Shown piece after piece: positions 43,030 to 56,100 of a DNA stretch of 64,000 nucleotides. The DNA comes from Gracilariopsis chorda. Taxonomy: Eukaryota; Rhodophyta; Florideophyceae; Gracilariales; Gracilariaceae. The stretch covers positions 167,915 to 231,914 of the forward strand of contig NBIV01000114.1 in the NCBI GenBank assembly GCA_003194525.1, given 5' to 3'. A model generated the notes under the pieces. That model had not been told where the DNA came from. It ran no database searches and saw only the letters and a list, made by a program, of their open reading frames with translations. The position numbers and the translations under genes are program-made. How positions within the stretch are numbered: the first letter of the stretch is position 1; each line of letters begins with the position of its first letter.

Positions 43030-43769
43030 TGTTGGCACATGGTCGAGTGCTTGGAAGCCCTAGGATATCCTGGTAGACTACTTGGAAACAAATTTGCATA
43101 TAACGATGGGCAATTTTGAGCACTTCCTTTGAAAAAGCGCATATACGCGCGTGCACGAACCGAACGTGAAACGGGCTCATGATTGGCTACGGCATTTGCT
43201 CCTATGAATTATGTGATTTAAAGGTGTTATACATTGTATGGGTCGTGAAGACAGCATGGGCCACTTGTGATACTGTGAGTGGACAACGTACATGAGATTC
43301 AATGTGGCTACAACTGGTTTTCAGGTATTTCTCGTTGTTGCAGACGTGCGACTGCGTGTGCCACCACGTGCGGCACGCAAAGGACTTAAGCTATCGATAT
43401 GGATGCAGTGTCATGTGAACTTGTGCATTGTCATGGTCATGAGGACGCAACTAAGTCATAATAAAGAGGTTTGACATGCCGACACATTGTAGTCATGGTT
43501 GTTTCACTTACCGTGCTTTCTTGCCTTGTGCCAGAATAATGTCATGTATGGTTGTAGTAAACTTCTAGCAGTTTTGGAACCATTATTGTGTTATGTTTGA
43601 ATATGATTGGTAGTATTTAGTTTCCGCACTTCTGGGTTATGGTTTTCATTGTAGTTGCAGTGCACTCTAGTGGTCCTATATAAGTTGCCGATGTTGCAGC
43701 TCCAAGTAAACTACGCCAAGGCTGACAAACGTCACTCTTGATTTTACTTCTTTCTTTCTTTCTCATTTC
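43030..43769 (+). repeat. LTR-like sequence between copia segments 1 and 2
   Basis: It follows the RNase H stop. Parts (GATGGGCA...TTTTGAGC, GCGCATAT, AACGTGAAACGG, ATGATTGGCTAC) match the sequence following the second copia segment at 47580-47670. A TATATAAG near 43677 could be the LTR promoter. Exact LTR ends cannot be set from one copy. Confidence 0.5.
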
Positions 43770-46700
43770 AGTCGAAGCCCAACTTTATCTATCACCTTCA
43801 TTTATCATCAAAAAGTTCTTCTAGTTCGGGACGTATGCGAAGTCGAAAGAAGAACAGAAGCAAAGCTTCTGGTGCTTTGCGTGTGTCCCAAAACTCTGGT
43901 CATTTGCGCGTCAGGAATGGCAGTGACTCCGATGTTAGGCCAAATACATCTGGTAAAACATACGTCGTGTCCAGTAACAGGACTTGTCACTGTGAAATCT
44001 GTGACCGTGATAATCACAAAAAGGACAGATTCCATGTGAATTCGGATAACCCGCATAATCACTTTCCCAAAAGCATCCTGGATAAGCCTAATTTCAAGTC
44101 AAGGAGCAAATCTGGGGCTTCCAAATCTTCGAATAAGCCGTCTGATAGTTCATCAAAGATTAAAGTATGTGTTATGGCACTGCAAAAGACTTCCATTGTA
44201 CCTCCAGACAGTCGTGATATGGACACTTATACGAATAGTGGTGCTACATCACACTTCTTCCATTCGGTGTCTGCGTTTATTCGCGAGTCCTTGCACCACA
44301 TAGAAACGCGAACCAGCATGCTTGCAGACAACAATGAACTATGTGCGACGCAGCGGGGTGACGTATTATTGCCATTTGAGTACGCAAACCTACGATTGAC
44401 TGATATCCTGTTCGTTCCAGAACTGGATTAGAATTTGGTGTCCGTAAAATGCATTGCAGACGAGGTCATTGAATCCTTCTTTCGCTCAGGTGAAGTTCGT
44501 CTCACAGTGGACAATGTGTTTGTAGTCGGCAGTGGCCATCGCGATCGACGCTCGGGGTTGTACACCTTACCCGATCCGATATTGTAAGGTACCAACCCAG
44601 CCTCACCCTCGTCACCAACTAGTGAAGATCATTGCATGAAGAGTTCAGATTCCAGTTTTGCTCGTCTATGGCATCGGTGACTTGCCTACATCAATGTGCG
44701 CGACATCCTATCAGTTTACAAACTTGCTGAAGGGGTGCCGAAGATGTTGCAAATGTAGGAGATATGGCGTCCTTGCATGCTTGGTATGGCGCATAAACTT
44801 CCGTTTCCTGGCAAGTATGACCGAGCATCAGCCGTACGTGCGATGGTACACTCCGACATACTAGGACCCTTTGTACCGTAATTCCCACAAAGGTTTCAAT
44901 ATACCTCTGCCTTCCTTGACGAGCATTCAAGGTATGCACGCTTAGGCTTCATGACCCATAAAAGTAAAATTGCTGTTGAATTCGATGCAGTTGAGCACAA
45001 GTTCCAGCAGCTTCGAGGAGTGTGCATTGCGAAAGTGCACTCTTATAATGCCGAAGAGTATATTGCGTTGCAGCTGAACCCCGCCAACGATCTTCAAGAC
45101 ACTTCTTTCTCTCCTCCGTATACTCCGTAGCACAACGCAGTAGCCGAGCGCATCAAACGCACTATGGAGGAAGCTGCTGGAGCTTTGCTCATACAGGCAC
45201 GTCTACCCGAGTCCTTGTGGCCATATGCGTTAAAGCACGTCATACATGTTCGCAATAGTGTTTGTCCCTCTGCAACTGGAAGCAGCCCTTACCGTTGTAT
45301 GACTGGTTCAAAACCATCCCTGAACCATGTCAAAGTGTTTGTGTGTGCTTCATTCGTGCTTAAGATGAAGCCAAATACCAAGTTCGGGTCTCGTGCACTT
45401 GAGGGAGTGTACTCGCAGACTCTGGAGCATGGTGTGTATGATGTTCTAATCAATGATAGTGATGGGATTTCATGCATTGTAAAATCTCGGCATGTGACAT
45501 CTGACGAGTCCAAGCGCCCTGGTGCACCATTTCTGGAACATGTTATAAGTGATAAAGGTGCAGCAGATGATTTTAATGAATGCACAGGTCACTCCAAAAT
45601 TGATACTGAGCGTGGCAGTATGGTTTCTGTGGACAATCCATTCGACACTGAGAGTGATACGGAACATATTGAATCCAGTCCTATACCAACGTCACAGAGT
45701 ACTGAAAGCAATACCAAGCCTCCTGATGATAGCGAGCTTACTACTGATGAAGATTTGGACCCATACAATGGTGGTGAGCATGCCCCAAGGGTTAGTCAAC
45801 CTACGTCGGACACTGATATCTTACCGGAACCTGAACCAGAACCACGCTATCCTCGCCGTACACGACGTGCACCAGATAAGTGGTGGTACATGGCCGGTAA
45901 TGCAACGTCCCAAATGGACGTTACTACCAGTGATGAACCTATTCTGGGCGAAGCACTTTTTGCCACACCACTTGAGCAGAGCCTTTGGAAAAATGCCATT
46001 GATGAAGAACTGACATCTCTGGAGGAGAAAAACACTTGGGAGGAGGATGAAGCACATGCCTCTCAGCCTTTCCTTACTCATGTCATCCTAAACGTCAAGC
46101 GTGATGCCAAAGGATCGGCTGATAGATTCAAGACTAGGGTTGTGGCTGGTGGCAATCACTAGAAATAGGGGCAGAACTATATCGAGACATATGCGCCAGG
46201 GGTGCCATTTAGTCTGGTCCCCATGTTCCCTTACGTTGCAATTTGTCTTCAGATGTATGTGGCTCAAATAGATGTTAAGACTACATTTATCAACGGTGAG
46301 CTTAAAGAAGACGTGTGGGTGATGTCTCTACGTGGTGTTCCTGGTTTGACCGCAAAGTGCTAGAAGTTGGTAAAGGCTATGTAAGGTTTGAAACAGGTTC
46401 TTCTAGCATGGCACACCAAGTTCAAAGCAGAAATGAAGAGGTTGGGTTTTGAGAAACTACCCAGAGCACCGTGAGTATTCAAGAGAAAGATTGGAGATGG
46501 CATCTACGCCTACTTAATCGTATACGTGGACGAAATTCTGGTGTTCACCCCAACGCTGGAGCAACGGACTACTGTGTTGGAGGAGCTGAAAGAACTCTAT
46601 GAGGTTCGCATTGAGAACCAAATCACTCTATAACTTTGCATAGAGCTGTCATGGAAGACAGGTAAAGCTGGACAACTTCTTGGTGTCAAGCTTGGACAGT

Positions 46701-47507
46701 CGCTGTATATTGAAAGTATACTTCGATTATTTGCTTCCTAGAACGCTAAGCCAGTACCTAGCCTTATGGTGGAGTGCTTCTTCACATCTCTAGCGATGAA
46801 GACGACAAATCACCAATGGATGTGCAGTTGTACCAGCAGATGATCGGGTCTCTGCTGTACTCGACACTACGTACTAGGGTAAATATATTTGCTCCAGTTC
46901 TTATCCTGGCTCATTTTCAGATTGCTCCTACCGCTTTGTGCCACAAAGCTGTGAAGCGTGTGCTCAGGTACATGTGTGGAACGCGACAGCATTGGCTATG
47001 CTACAGGCCTGGATCGGTAAATCTGCATTGTTTTTTGGACTCTGACTACGCTGAAAAAACTACCAGTCGGAAGTCGATGTCCGGGTATATGGTTAAACTC
47101 AAGTCAGCAACTTGCTAGTATGGTGGTAGAAAACAAGCGTCAGTTGCGCTATCAACTGGCGAGGCGGAGTACTAGGCTCTAACGTTGGTTGCACAGGAAG
47201 TGGTATGGGTCGCTCGTGTGCTACGGGAATGCGACTTCTACGTGAAAGCTATGGTTCCTCTACACTCTGACAACCAGTGCGCATTGGAGTGGGCTGGTCG
47301 TGAAAGGTGTCCTTCTAGTTGTGCTAAGCACATTGATGTAAAGGTTCACTTTATCCGAGATCTCATAAGAGGCAATGTGATTAGTGTTCACTACGTCCCA
47401 AATCAGCTGAACGATGCCGATTTACTCACCAAGCCATTGGTACTTATAAGTGTTAATGCAATCTTCAAACGGCTGTGTCTTGGACAGGAACTCGAGAAGA
47501 AGTTTTG
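43770..47507 (+). mobile_element. decayed copia-type retrotransposon segment 2 (gag tail to RNase H)
   Basis: Order is that of Ty1/copia: gag tail with a damaged zinc knuckle (CEICDRDNHKKDRFH, 43990-44035, last cysteine lost), protease (TNSGATSHF near 44235, catalytic aspartate replaced by asparagine), integrase 44640-45440 (HSDILGPF kept, then VHSYNAEEY with aspartate changed to tyrosine, then NAVAERIKRTMEEAA), reverse transcriptase 46070-46770 (YLIVYVDEILVF instead of YVDD) and RNase H to 47507. Several stops interrupt it, for example at 44429-44431. The 5' gag half is missing. The longest open piece is 45164-46162. Confidence 0.85.
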
Positions 47508-48935
47508 AAGTCTGGAAGTGGTCCAGTGACTACCCAACCCCCACAGAAGGCCTTAGATTGGTCCAAAACCAAACCCACAAGGGATGATGGGCACTTTTGG
47601 AGCCCCTCGCTCCAAAAACGCATATGTGCCTCTGCTCAAATCCAACGTGAAACGGCAATGTGATTGGCTACTGCAAAACGCTATATGCATTGTATACCGT
47701 ACAAGTGTTGTGGAGTGTATGGTACTGGATTGCGGTTGTGCACAAGTGGAGCAATGTGGTTGGTCCAAGTTTGCGCGCAGTAGACGGTGTGCTGCAATGC
47801 CAAAGATGCAAATGGAAGCTCTATTGGGCGATTTGGGACCATGTGCGTTTGTCGGTTAGCCTGAGGGGTTGGAGTGCCAGGATGGAGATTGTTGATTTTT
47901 TAGAGCTGGTTCCAGATCAAGGGAATGGCAATGAATTTGGTGCATGGATTGATTTAGTTATTTGAAATTGTGACGCTCTAGATTGGATGCGCTTTTCGTG
48001 TACAACTGCACACACGAAAAACGTGTAATGTACTAGTGCAACCACCGCCGTCGCTTGCTGCGACGACGGTGAAGTGTGTGCGTTAGGATATATGTAGGTT
48101 GGCTTTGCCCGCTCTCGAGTATATTGGTCGACTAAAGCTGAAAACCTTCCTTGTTTTACTTTCTATTTCTTCTTCCTCTCTTTTCTTCCTTTTGTATTCA
48201 TAAACCACGTTCTTTGCGTCATGAGCGGTTGATCCGATTAATATGGGAAGGTAGCCTGGCAGCTTAAACCAAAGCGGGTGTACTGTCGAGCGGCTTCCCA
48301 CCGGTTCTTTTGGGCGTATAACGGTGTTGCTCGTAAAGACCTGATACGTACAGCGGGCGCATTCTTGGACGGGGTGCCGTGGCGTACTGCACAGGTGCGA
48401 GTATTTATGTGTTTGTGTTGATCCTGATTCTGTCTCGGGAGACTTGGGCTGTGGTGAAGGTATTCCATAACGAGCTTTTGATCTGTGCATCTGACCTTCG
48501 GGTGATTGTACGGGGAGGCGACGTGGCGTAGGCTGACCTCTTTTTCAGGATCAGGGCACGTGTGACCTATTTTGGTTGCACTTCAGTAGCGTACTTTGGA
48601 TAACAGAATAACTTCAGTCTCGAGATCTCGCACGTTCTTGCAAGAGACCAGAGAGGGTGTATTATTGAAGGCATATCTTTGGTCGTTAAATATCCTCTGG
48701 AAGTCCCGTAGAGAGCATCGCACATTCTCCTCAAACGCAGGAGGAGGTAGAAAGAATAAGTCGTTTCCTGCCCAAAAGGTCTCCGGGGGCCCGGGTTCCA
48801 ACTCTCTAGGGTAGCGGGAATAGTATTTACTGCCAGTGCGCCTGAATTTGGAGTTTTTATTTCTTTTGTTTTGTTTCTTACTATTGGTGATTGTCTGTTA
48901 TCGAAACTGCACCGTGGTGTTCATTTTCATCTACA
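47508..48935 (+). repeat. LTR and leader-like sequence between copia segments 2 and 3
   Basis: Its first 170 bases match those after segment 1. The remainder contains no gene and leads directly to the gag ATG of segment 3, so it should include a 3' LTR of segment 2 and the 5' leader of segment 3, perhaps sharing one LTR. A primer-binding site was not recognised. Confidence 0.5.
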
Positions 48936-49523
48936 ATGGACTCGTTGGGAGGCATCAAAATCAAGAAGTTGGGAGAGGATAACTTCCACGTATGGAAGCA
49001 AAACGCTCGGTCGCTTGTGGAGCTCAAAGACCTCGATGATCAGCTCGAAACAACCAAACCCATGGACGATGACGAGCTGTCAGAGTGGAAAAGGAAATAT
49101 GCCAAGGCACGAGCTGTGATTGGTCTCACCATCATTGATGTGCATTTGGATGATGTTAGAGACACTGAAAATGCTGCAGAAATGTGGAAAGCCATATGAG
49201 ATGTGTTTCAGTTCAAGACGCTGCTCAACTGAATCAATGCGCAACGTTCCTTCTATACAGCCAAGATGCGGAATGACAAGAAAATGTTACAGTTAATCAA
49301 TAGCGTACGTCATTTTGCATCGGATCATAAGAGTATGGGCGTCACCATTGAGGATTAATACATCGCAATGGCTATTTTATGTGGACTACCGGAACGCTTT
49401 GAGCACCTCATAGTTGGCATCGACACTACAATTGATGAACGCAAACTTGAACTGGATTTTGTGAAGAGTCGTTTGCTGCAAGACGAGCAGCGAATGCGTC
49501 GGTGTTCTCGGAATGCTAGATAA
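48936..49523 (+). mobile_element. copia-type gag fragment (segment 3)
   Basis: The frame from ATG 48936 (MDSLGGIKIKKLGEDNFHVW) is a UBN2-type copia gag N-terminus, with AAEMWKAI before the first stop at 49197-49199. The same frame goes on past stops to 49523 (GLPERFEHLIVGIDTTIDE, KSRLLQDEQRMR). It ends at about the point in gag where segment 2 begins, so the two segments complement each other. The rest of this copy is missing. Confidence 0.75.
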
Positions 49524-49938
49524 GGGTGCTAGATCGCAAGTTTGTTAGGCAATCACTCAAAAAAACTACGAAAACGCTAGATTCTGCTAGTTCGTGGTGG
49601 TTGGCAAGCAAAAAAAAAAATTTTTCGGAAATCACTCTTTCATATTTTCTATTGTCATCCGTCCCTAGTACCGCACTTCGCTAGTTTCAAGTTTAGAGCA
49701 AGTTCTTTGCTCACTAAACGCTAGTTAGAGGGCTCGAAATGGCGCTGGCCGCGTAGCAGCCAGCGGCCCCACCCCCATGCAACGCAAATTAACTTACATA
49801 TTTCCATCTCGTGGATTTCAAACTTCAAATTGTCAAAGTTTGGAGCCCAACTGTTCTCTCAGCCTCACTGGGTGGCACCCACACTCTTGAACACCAAACA
49901 TAAAACCTCCCTTACCATCCTTACCATCCTTCTTCTCC
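49524..49938. other. junction between copia fragment and the 50-64 kb unit
   Basis: Contains an A/T run at 49610-49625. The gag similarity stops near 49,520. No clean terminal repeat of the downstream unit was seen. Confidence 0.4.
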
Positions 49939-50697
49939 TTATCCTCTCATTCCACGCCTCCTCTTCAACCGACTCTCACCTTCTATTCCTTCGTCGTCCT
50001 TCTCCTCCAACCTCTTCCTTACAGCCCCTCGACCGGGAGTAACAGGAGTGCCTTCCCCGACAACAGCTCTCCCTTCCGCATCACACACCTTCTTCTGCAT
50101 TTCCTCGATTAGATGCACAGCCCTACCAACCAGTAAAAGTTGCTTCTCCAACACCAAAACCCGTCTACGCATCTCCTCGTTCTCCTTCCACAGTCTCCTC
50201 AGCTCCTCACCCACACACGCCACAACCCCATCGACATGCATTTCCGCCCACACCCCAGCCTCCCTTGCCCTCCTACGCAGCTCAGCCACAGCACCCATAG
50301 GCACCCCTTCCTCTGAAGAACTCAGCACCATCCCCCCCATCTCCACCACAACCTCCTCGATACACTCATCCAAACGCTCCTTAAGCCCTCCGCCCACGCT
50401 CCTCACCAGTTTCTTCACATCGCGGTAAAACCGACTCATTCGCCCCGCCCCACCTCCTCCTCCTCCCCGTCCTCCTCGACTTCCCTCGCCCTCACTTCCC
50501 TCCCCCCCATCCCCTCCCATCATCGTCCCAACCCCAAGCTCCCCGAACCCAACACCGTTCCTTCCCTTGCCCTCTTCACCATCACCCTTCCCTTCCTCCT
50601 CCTTCTTCGTCCTTGGAGGCGTCTCGGGGACCTCCCTCTTCTCCGCTTTATCCAACAACGCCAGTAGCTCCTCATCATTCACGTCTTCGCTAGACAT
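49939..50697 (-). CDS. coiled-coil protein with glycine/glutamate-rich region, unknown
   Basis: The product is 252 residues from the ATG at 50697 (MSSEDVNDEELLALLDKAEK). Residues 35-85 are G/E/K-rich and probably disordered. Residues 86-215 are helical with heptads (ELRRLWKENEEMRRRVLVLE). The tail is basic (ESRLKRRRGMRG), like a nuclear signal. No family is recognised. It lies downstream of, and on the same strand as, the membrane protein gene, and its strand-skewed purine-rich composition matches that of the 61-64 kb genes. Confidence 0.55.
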   Translation of the reverse strand: MSSEDVNDEELLALLDKAEKREVPETPPRTKKEEEGKGDGEEGKGRNGVGFGELGVGTMMGGDGGEGSEGEGSRGGRGGGGGGAGRMSRFYRDVKKLVRSVGGGLKERLDECIEEVVVEMGGMVLSSSEEGVPMGAVAELRRRAREAGVWAEMHVDGVVACVGEELRRLWKENEEMRRRVLVLEKQLLLVGRAVHLIEEMQKKVCDAEGRAVVGEGTPVTPGRGAVRKRLEEKDDEGIEGESRLKRRRGMRG

Positions 50698-50939
50698 GGC
50701 TACTACACGCCCCACCACAACGGCGCTCCCGTTCCTAACCCAACCACCAAGCGAGCACTCCCCAGGTACTTATCCAACCGCATTTTTTCACTCGCCCGTT
50801 TTCGCGCCATTTCCCACCGAGTCGTGTCCCACCAATAATCTGAAACGAAAAATTTAGAACGACATTAGTTTAACACTTCCTTCAGTTTACAACTCTATCA
50901 CACTAACTTAGGTATGTACAGGTAGAACTACGAACGTGT

Positions 50940-52136
50940 CTAAAGAAATGGTTCAAAACGAGAACCAACAGGCCTACATTGCTCTCCTAGATTCGCAACA
51001 TACCTTCGAAAATGGTACTCCAAGTCCATATCCACAGCCATACCCAAAAGAAGCAGCACGAAAAAGATAGTATTCTCCACTACAGGCGCGAGTCCCCTTA
51101 CCTTGTGCAAAGAAGTATCGCTCAGGAACGTGAAAATCAAGTAGGTAAACACAACAGGGAACACCCTTCCGATATAGAGCCTCATAGTAGCCACACCATC
51201 TCTAAACCCAAGCACCTTATTCAAACCACCGTATACGGTCCTGCACACATCCAAAATCAGCCCAACACTACCTCTCTGCACATATGGGAGCTCTCTCTCA
51301 TTGTTAAGGCTGTCCCTAGTCACAAAAAACATCGTTAGCCGTTCAACCACATACGACATACCCCCAAACATGAAACCACCAGTGAAAAATGCAAGAGCAC
51401 CAGTCCTAAGTTCCATTCCAATCGAAATTGGCGCTTCCAAGAAGTGATAGCCAACAAAAATACAAACATTCAACGGCAAAAGACCTGCCATCGTGAATCC
51501 AAGTAGTCTGTTTCGAATCACAGAAATCCGTGCCATTCGCTGGCTTTCCCGCAAAGGTACGTATGCCAATGAACCAAAATGCCTTCTATGCAATGCAAAC
51601 ACCATATCGAAGATAAACAAATGCAAAACAGTCTCCAGAACTACCACAATCAACATCTTCGGAGACATTCGAACATCCCCTACCACATAATGCATCAAAA
51701 GCGGTTTCAATACCCCATAAAGAGCACCAATGGCTAATGAAAACAGAAACGCATATGCGCACCAAGCCCTGAAACTGAACATATGACGAGGGCTTCTAGA
51801 AAGGTTTGGCGCATTCTCCAGATATTGTATCAAATGAGTACTCCCGTACAGCACGTGCAAAAAATTTGAATTCGTTAAGATATAATTATGTGTCGGTACT
51901 TCGTCTAGAACCTCGTATATCTCCGTCACATCCTCCAAAACACCCGCGGTGAGCAACCTTGACGCCCCTCGCACAACACCCTTCTCCGTATCCGTACTAT
52001 ACCGAATTTCAAGTACTTCGTCAAACCGAATCACCGTCTCATTCGGAAAGATATTCAGATACGCACGAGTCCTCCGGTCACTCTCGGAAGACTGCAAATA
52101 GTAGTCGTGGTGCTTGTGGATGTTCTCGAATGCCAT
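50940..52136 (-). CDS. six-helix membrane protein, unknown
   Basis: The product is 398 residues from the ATG at 52136. A soluble N-terminal part (1-130) is followed by about six membrane segments: AYAFLFSLAIGALYGVL, MLIVVVLETVLHLFIF, TMAGLLPLNVCIFVGY, GALAFFTGGFMFGG, FPVVFTYLIFTFL and TIFFVLLLLGMAV. There are charged loops between helices and no signal peptide. I recognise no transporter or receptor signature. The frame is intact, unlike the enzyme genes next to it, so it may still be under selection. It lies between the coiled-coil gene and a small divergent gene. Confidence 0.72.
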   Translation of the reverse strand: MAFENIHKHHDYYLQSSESDRRTRAYLNIFPNETVIRFDEVLEIRYSTDTEKGVVRGASRLLTAGVLEDVTEIYEVLDEVPTHNYILTNSNFLHVLYGSTHLIQYLENAPNLSRSPRHMFSFRAWCAYAFLFSLAIGALYGVLKPLLMHYVVGDVRMSPKMLIVVVLETVLHLFIFDMVFALHRRHFGSLAYVPLRESQRMARISVIRNRLLGFTMAGLLPLNVCIFVGYHFLEAPISIGMELRTGALAFFTGGFMFGGMSYVVERLTMFFVTRDSLNNERELPYVQRGSVGLILDVCRTVYGGLNKVLGFRDGVATMRLYIGRVFPVVFTYLIFTFLSDTSLHKVRGLAPVVENTIFFVLLLLGMAVDMDLEYHFRRYVANLGEQCRPVGSRFEPFL

Positions 52137-52697
52137 GTTTGAATGTCGATCACGATTGTACCTCCTCCCCACTTGAACCAACCTCTTCCTCGCTTATATG
52201 CACAACGTACCATCCTCCGACTTGCTAAACCCTCCCAATTCCAAACACGCGAAGCAGTGTTTTGAACCAGTACACGATAATGCATTCAGTGTCTACACTC
52301 CTTTTCATAAATCAAGCACTGCTTGCACCCCACACCGCATTCTGATATGAAAGGAACCACTACCTTCACTATGGACACATTTGGGAACCGCAGTCTTTCC
52401 CTGTAGCAATGTCGTGCTTCACATCCCTACAATCTCCTTTAATTCTCATAAATAATTACATATTCACTTTCATTTACATTCATATCTCATATGATTTGTC
52501 CACTATACCTTTCTTTATTCTCCCCACCGATATACCCGCCCACCAAGTTTCTTCTTATACCTGTACCTCTCTTAATAAAATATAACAGAGCTTCATCTTT
52601 CCAGACATCATCCCTTCACTATTAAACATCATCCAACACAAATGGCGTCATCTTTTCCACTCCCATCACCCTGTCCCTCTATTTACATCTATTCAAC

Positions 52698-53018
52698 ATG
52701 TCAGAAAGTCGCTTCCCTCCTCATCCTTATGTCGCAACAACACATCGGGAGGAGGTACCCGTCGTGATGAGAGAACTTTTGCGCCTTGTAGCTCTTCATA
52801 CACGAATTCATCATAATACTCTCACCAATGAGCACTCCATGGAAGCACTACTCAAGTACGGAAAATCCCTCACATCCCTCAAGGCCTCCTTCTCTGAGTT
52901 TCACGTTCGAAACGGTTTCTTCTACGAAATCTCAAGAAAATTGAAGGAAGCTGGAGCTAAGGACCCAGCCCCCCTCCATACAAGGCTCGTAGACGTTATC
53001 CAGTTCCATATTGTATGA
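52698..53018 (+). CDS. small unrecognised protein
   Basis: A 106-residue frame from the ATG at 52698. It is mostly helical (EEVPVVMRELLRLVALHTR, HSMEALLKYGKSLTSLK) and not low complexity. It is convergent with the oxygenase gene, whose stop lies 134 bases away. An out-of-frame ATG at 52642 comes first, so the start is not certain. Confidence 0.5.
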   Translation: MSESRFPPHPYVATTHREEVPVVMRELLRLVALHTRIHHNTLTNEHSMEALLKYGKSLTSLKASFSEFHVRNGFFYEISRKLKEAGAKDPAPLHTRLVDVIQFHIV

Positions 53019-53151
53019 TAGTACTCAATAGAAGACCCATCATGAGTATGATACTTGCTCACATCCATTTCAAAAGAAACGAATAAACACATTGCACTAA
53101 TTTAAGTCAAGTTTTACAAACGTTTATCACCATATATACTACTTATCATCA

Positions 53152-56100
53152 TTAATCACTTTCATCGTCCTCTCCTATCAGACCCTGCAATCCTTTAGGG
53201 ACCATCTCTCCCTCCTCATCATCCTGTTCATAATCCCCATCAGTATTCATCTCCACGGGCTTCCATACGTAATCCTCCTCCTCATCGTCTGACTGATTGT
53301 TCCCCTCCACATCGTCCATATCAACGTCTCCATCATCAGAACTACCACCTCCCGCCTCCATCTCTTCATCTTCCTCTTCCTCCTCAAATCGAGGTGTAAA
53401 TCCGACCTGTCTATGTACAGCATCCGGGAGATTGTATCCGTCAGGCACAAGATACATATGGTAGCGGAAGCAATACCCTTTCACAATCGCATCATCATAC
53501 CCAGCTCCAGCGTGGAATACATCCCCTCTTCCAATAAACACAGAAAACGGCGGAATCCTCACCTTTCGCACCACCATAGAACCAGAAAGCCGTTTCACGT
53601 TCTCCCGAGTCATAGTCAGGTTATGAGACCTCTCGCATACCCAAATCATGAACGCATCTGGCCCAGATGCCATTACGAAATAGCCCGGGTTTGCTTCCTT
53701 CTTCCTATCCGCCTCCGACAGATTCCTAAAATCAGTGTGCAACACTTGCCTAGGGCAATCCTCTCCAGTACACAATACACGACCACCAGTTTCAGGCGCA
53801 TACATCGCTCCACCTTCTGAGTTTCGCTCAGTCAACCAAAGTGCTGCCGCAATCTGACCAATTCTTGCATCCAACAACGCCCTCTTCCGCACAAGCACTG
53901 CAGCGTTTTTGAGCGCCTCAATTCTATCCACAATCCCCCTCTTCGTTGTTATAAAACGTCCCACTGCCTTTAGGAGGTTCAAAGCATCCCTCTCTCCCCC
54001 GCATTAATGATGAGATTCCAAAACATCCTATTCCTCTCATCCGCAAGGTCCGGTTGCGATTCAAAATCACTTCTAAAGAACTCCATCAGTTCCCCTACCA
54101 CATCCTCATCCACTTTCACACCCTTCTTCATCGCCGCAGTAGCCATACCTTCATCCGTCCCAAACTCCTCCAACACACAGAAACCTCTCTCTGAAAGTTC
54201 CATTCTCTTCTTTGCAAAGTACACGCGAGCCAAATCCTCCCTCCAAACGCAGCCATCCATAATGCTTCGTCCTCATCTGTAGGGTTTCCGGATTTCGGCA
54301 TCTTCACTCCCAGCACCGGATGCCTCGTCGTTCCCATTTCCCTGTGCATGTTACGGGATGCCCTCCAATACACAGCATGGTGCACCATCCGGAAGTCCTC
54401 CACTGACAAGCACTCAGCTCGATGATTCTTCCTCAAGTGAATCCTCTGCATCCATGGATGCGGATGCTTCACTCCGTTCTCGTTCCCAAGCCACTCACTC
54501 GGCAACGAGTACACGAGGTCTAACCAAGACATGTCCGACCCCGTAGCCACGTCAGCTGGGCGACTTAACCCCTCCGGAAGCTTTTCCGGATTGCTATCCT
54601 CAAACCTTCCTGCGGTCTGCTGCCCCTCCTCATTCTCTTCATCAAACTCGAAGTCGTCCTTTGCTTCATCTTCACTAGACGACAGGGCAATGATATCTTC
54701 ATCATTCAACCACCTCTTCAGTTCCCATCTCCCCATACTGCGCAATACCTCCACTACCTCTCGCGCAATACTCGGTCTGTTCACGCCTCCTGTCTTCGTG
54801 GGGTTTCGATTCGGCCCTTTCCGCTGCGGCCGTTTCGGCTTCTTCAGTGATGGTTCAAAGGCTTTGGCACTATCACTGTCAAGGACCTCCGCTTTCCTTT
54901 TCTTGGAGTTCCCCACCCGACCATCGGCGATTCTCTTACTTCGTCTAGGCTCCAAGGTAGCCGACTTCAAGGTAGTCGACTCGTATAAACCGAGCAACTT
55001 CGGTTCAACAGATTGATCGAGGACCGGCTCTGAATCCTGTGGCCCGTCCTCCTTCAGAGCTCTATACAACGTCCTATGTATCTCTCTCACCTTATTCTCC
55101 ACCCTCGACTCCAAAGAACTGTGTTTCCCCTTCGTATACCACTTTCCAAGACGCGATACGATATATTTGGATACCGTCTGGTCCGAATCTCCAATCTTCA
55201 TTGGTATACTCATCACTTCTTCTACGCCTTTCTTCTTCTTCATAGTTCTACCAAGTTCAATGCATAGGTCATACACTTTAGAAGCGCAGTGAAAGAAGTA
55301 CTTTCGGAAATCCTCAAACGGCCCCATCCTCACCGTAGCGGCGGACCTCACTCGCACGTGTGCCTGTAGACATTGGATAGTAAAAACGAAACCTATCCGC
55401 AGACATCCGGAGCAGCATGTCACTAGACACATGGGTAACCCCAATTTGAGGTGTTTCCTGCCATACGCCATCGAAGAACTCGAGCAACCCCGGGTTCCGT
55501 GCAAACTTCAGAGCAAGAGCGGAATGTCGATTGAAATGGCGTATCCTTCCTTCATTTCCTTCAGTGTCACTGCTCCACAGCACCCCCGTTATTTGGCTTG
55601 GCGTCAGCTTCTGTATGTCATAACCGTCCTGCTCTACGCCATTGCGAATAAACGAAACCGTAGTGTGAATCCTATCAGCAAAAGACATCACCAGAACATT
55701 AGAACTCAAATCATTCAACGTCTTTCCGAGCCATAACACCTCATTGAAAGTCATTCTTTGCGTGTCCTTGCGCTTCCAGAGTGTCACGTTCAACCCGGAA
55801 ACAATACGAGCCCATTTCCCACCTTCCTTCTCCAACTCCAGCAAAACAGTGATGCGATGGTAGCCGTCTACAAGAACGACAGGCACAACCAGCCGCCCGT
55901 TCGCATCGATAGCCTCACTCAGCGGTACGTCCTCCGCTAGGGCAACTGCAATAGACCCAAGCGAAGGAAGCCATCCGAATTTTCGCAGTTTGTTCGACGT
56001 CTCTCGAAGGTGCTTCTCATTCTTTGACCGTACCATGTTCTTCGGAAATCGAATCATGTGTACGTCAATGACACAATCATGTTGCTCATAGTCGTCATGA

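Noticed and set aside
50048-50428. Plus-strand frame inside the coiled-coil gene
   Set aside because: It is the serine/proline/threonine-rich complement of the coiled coil on the minus strand.
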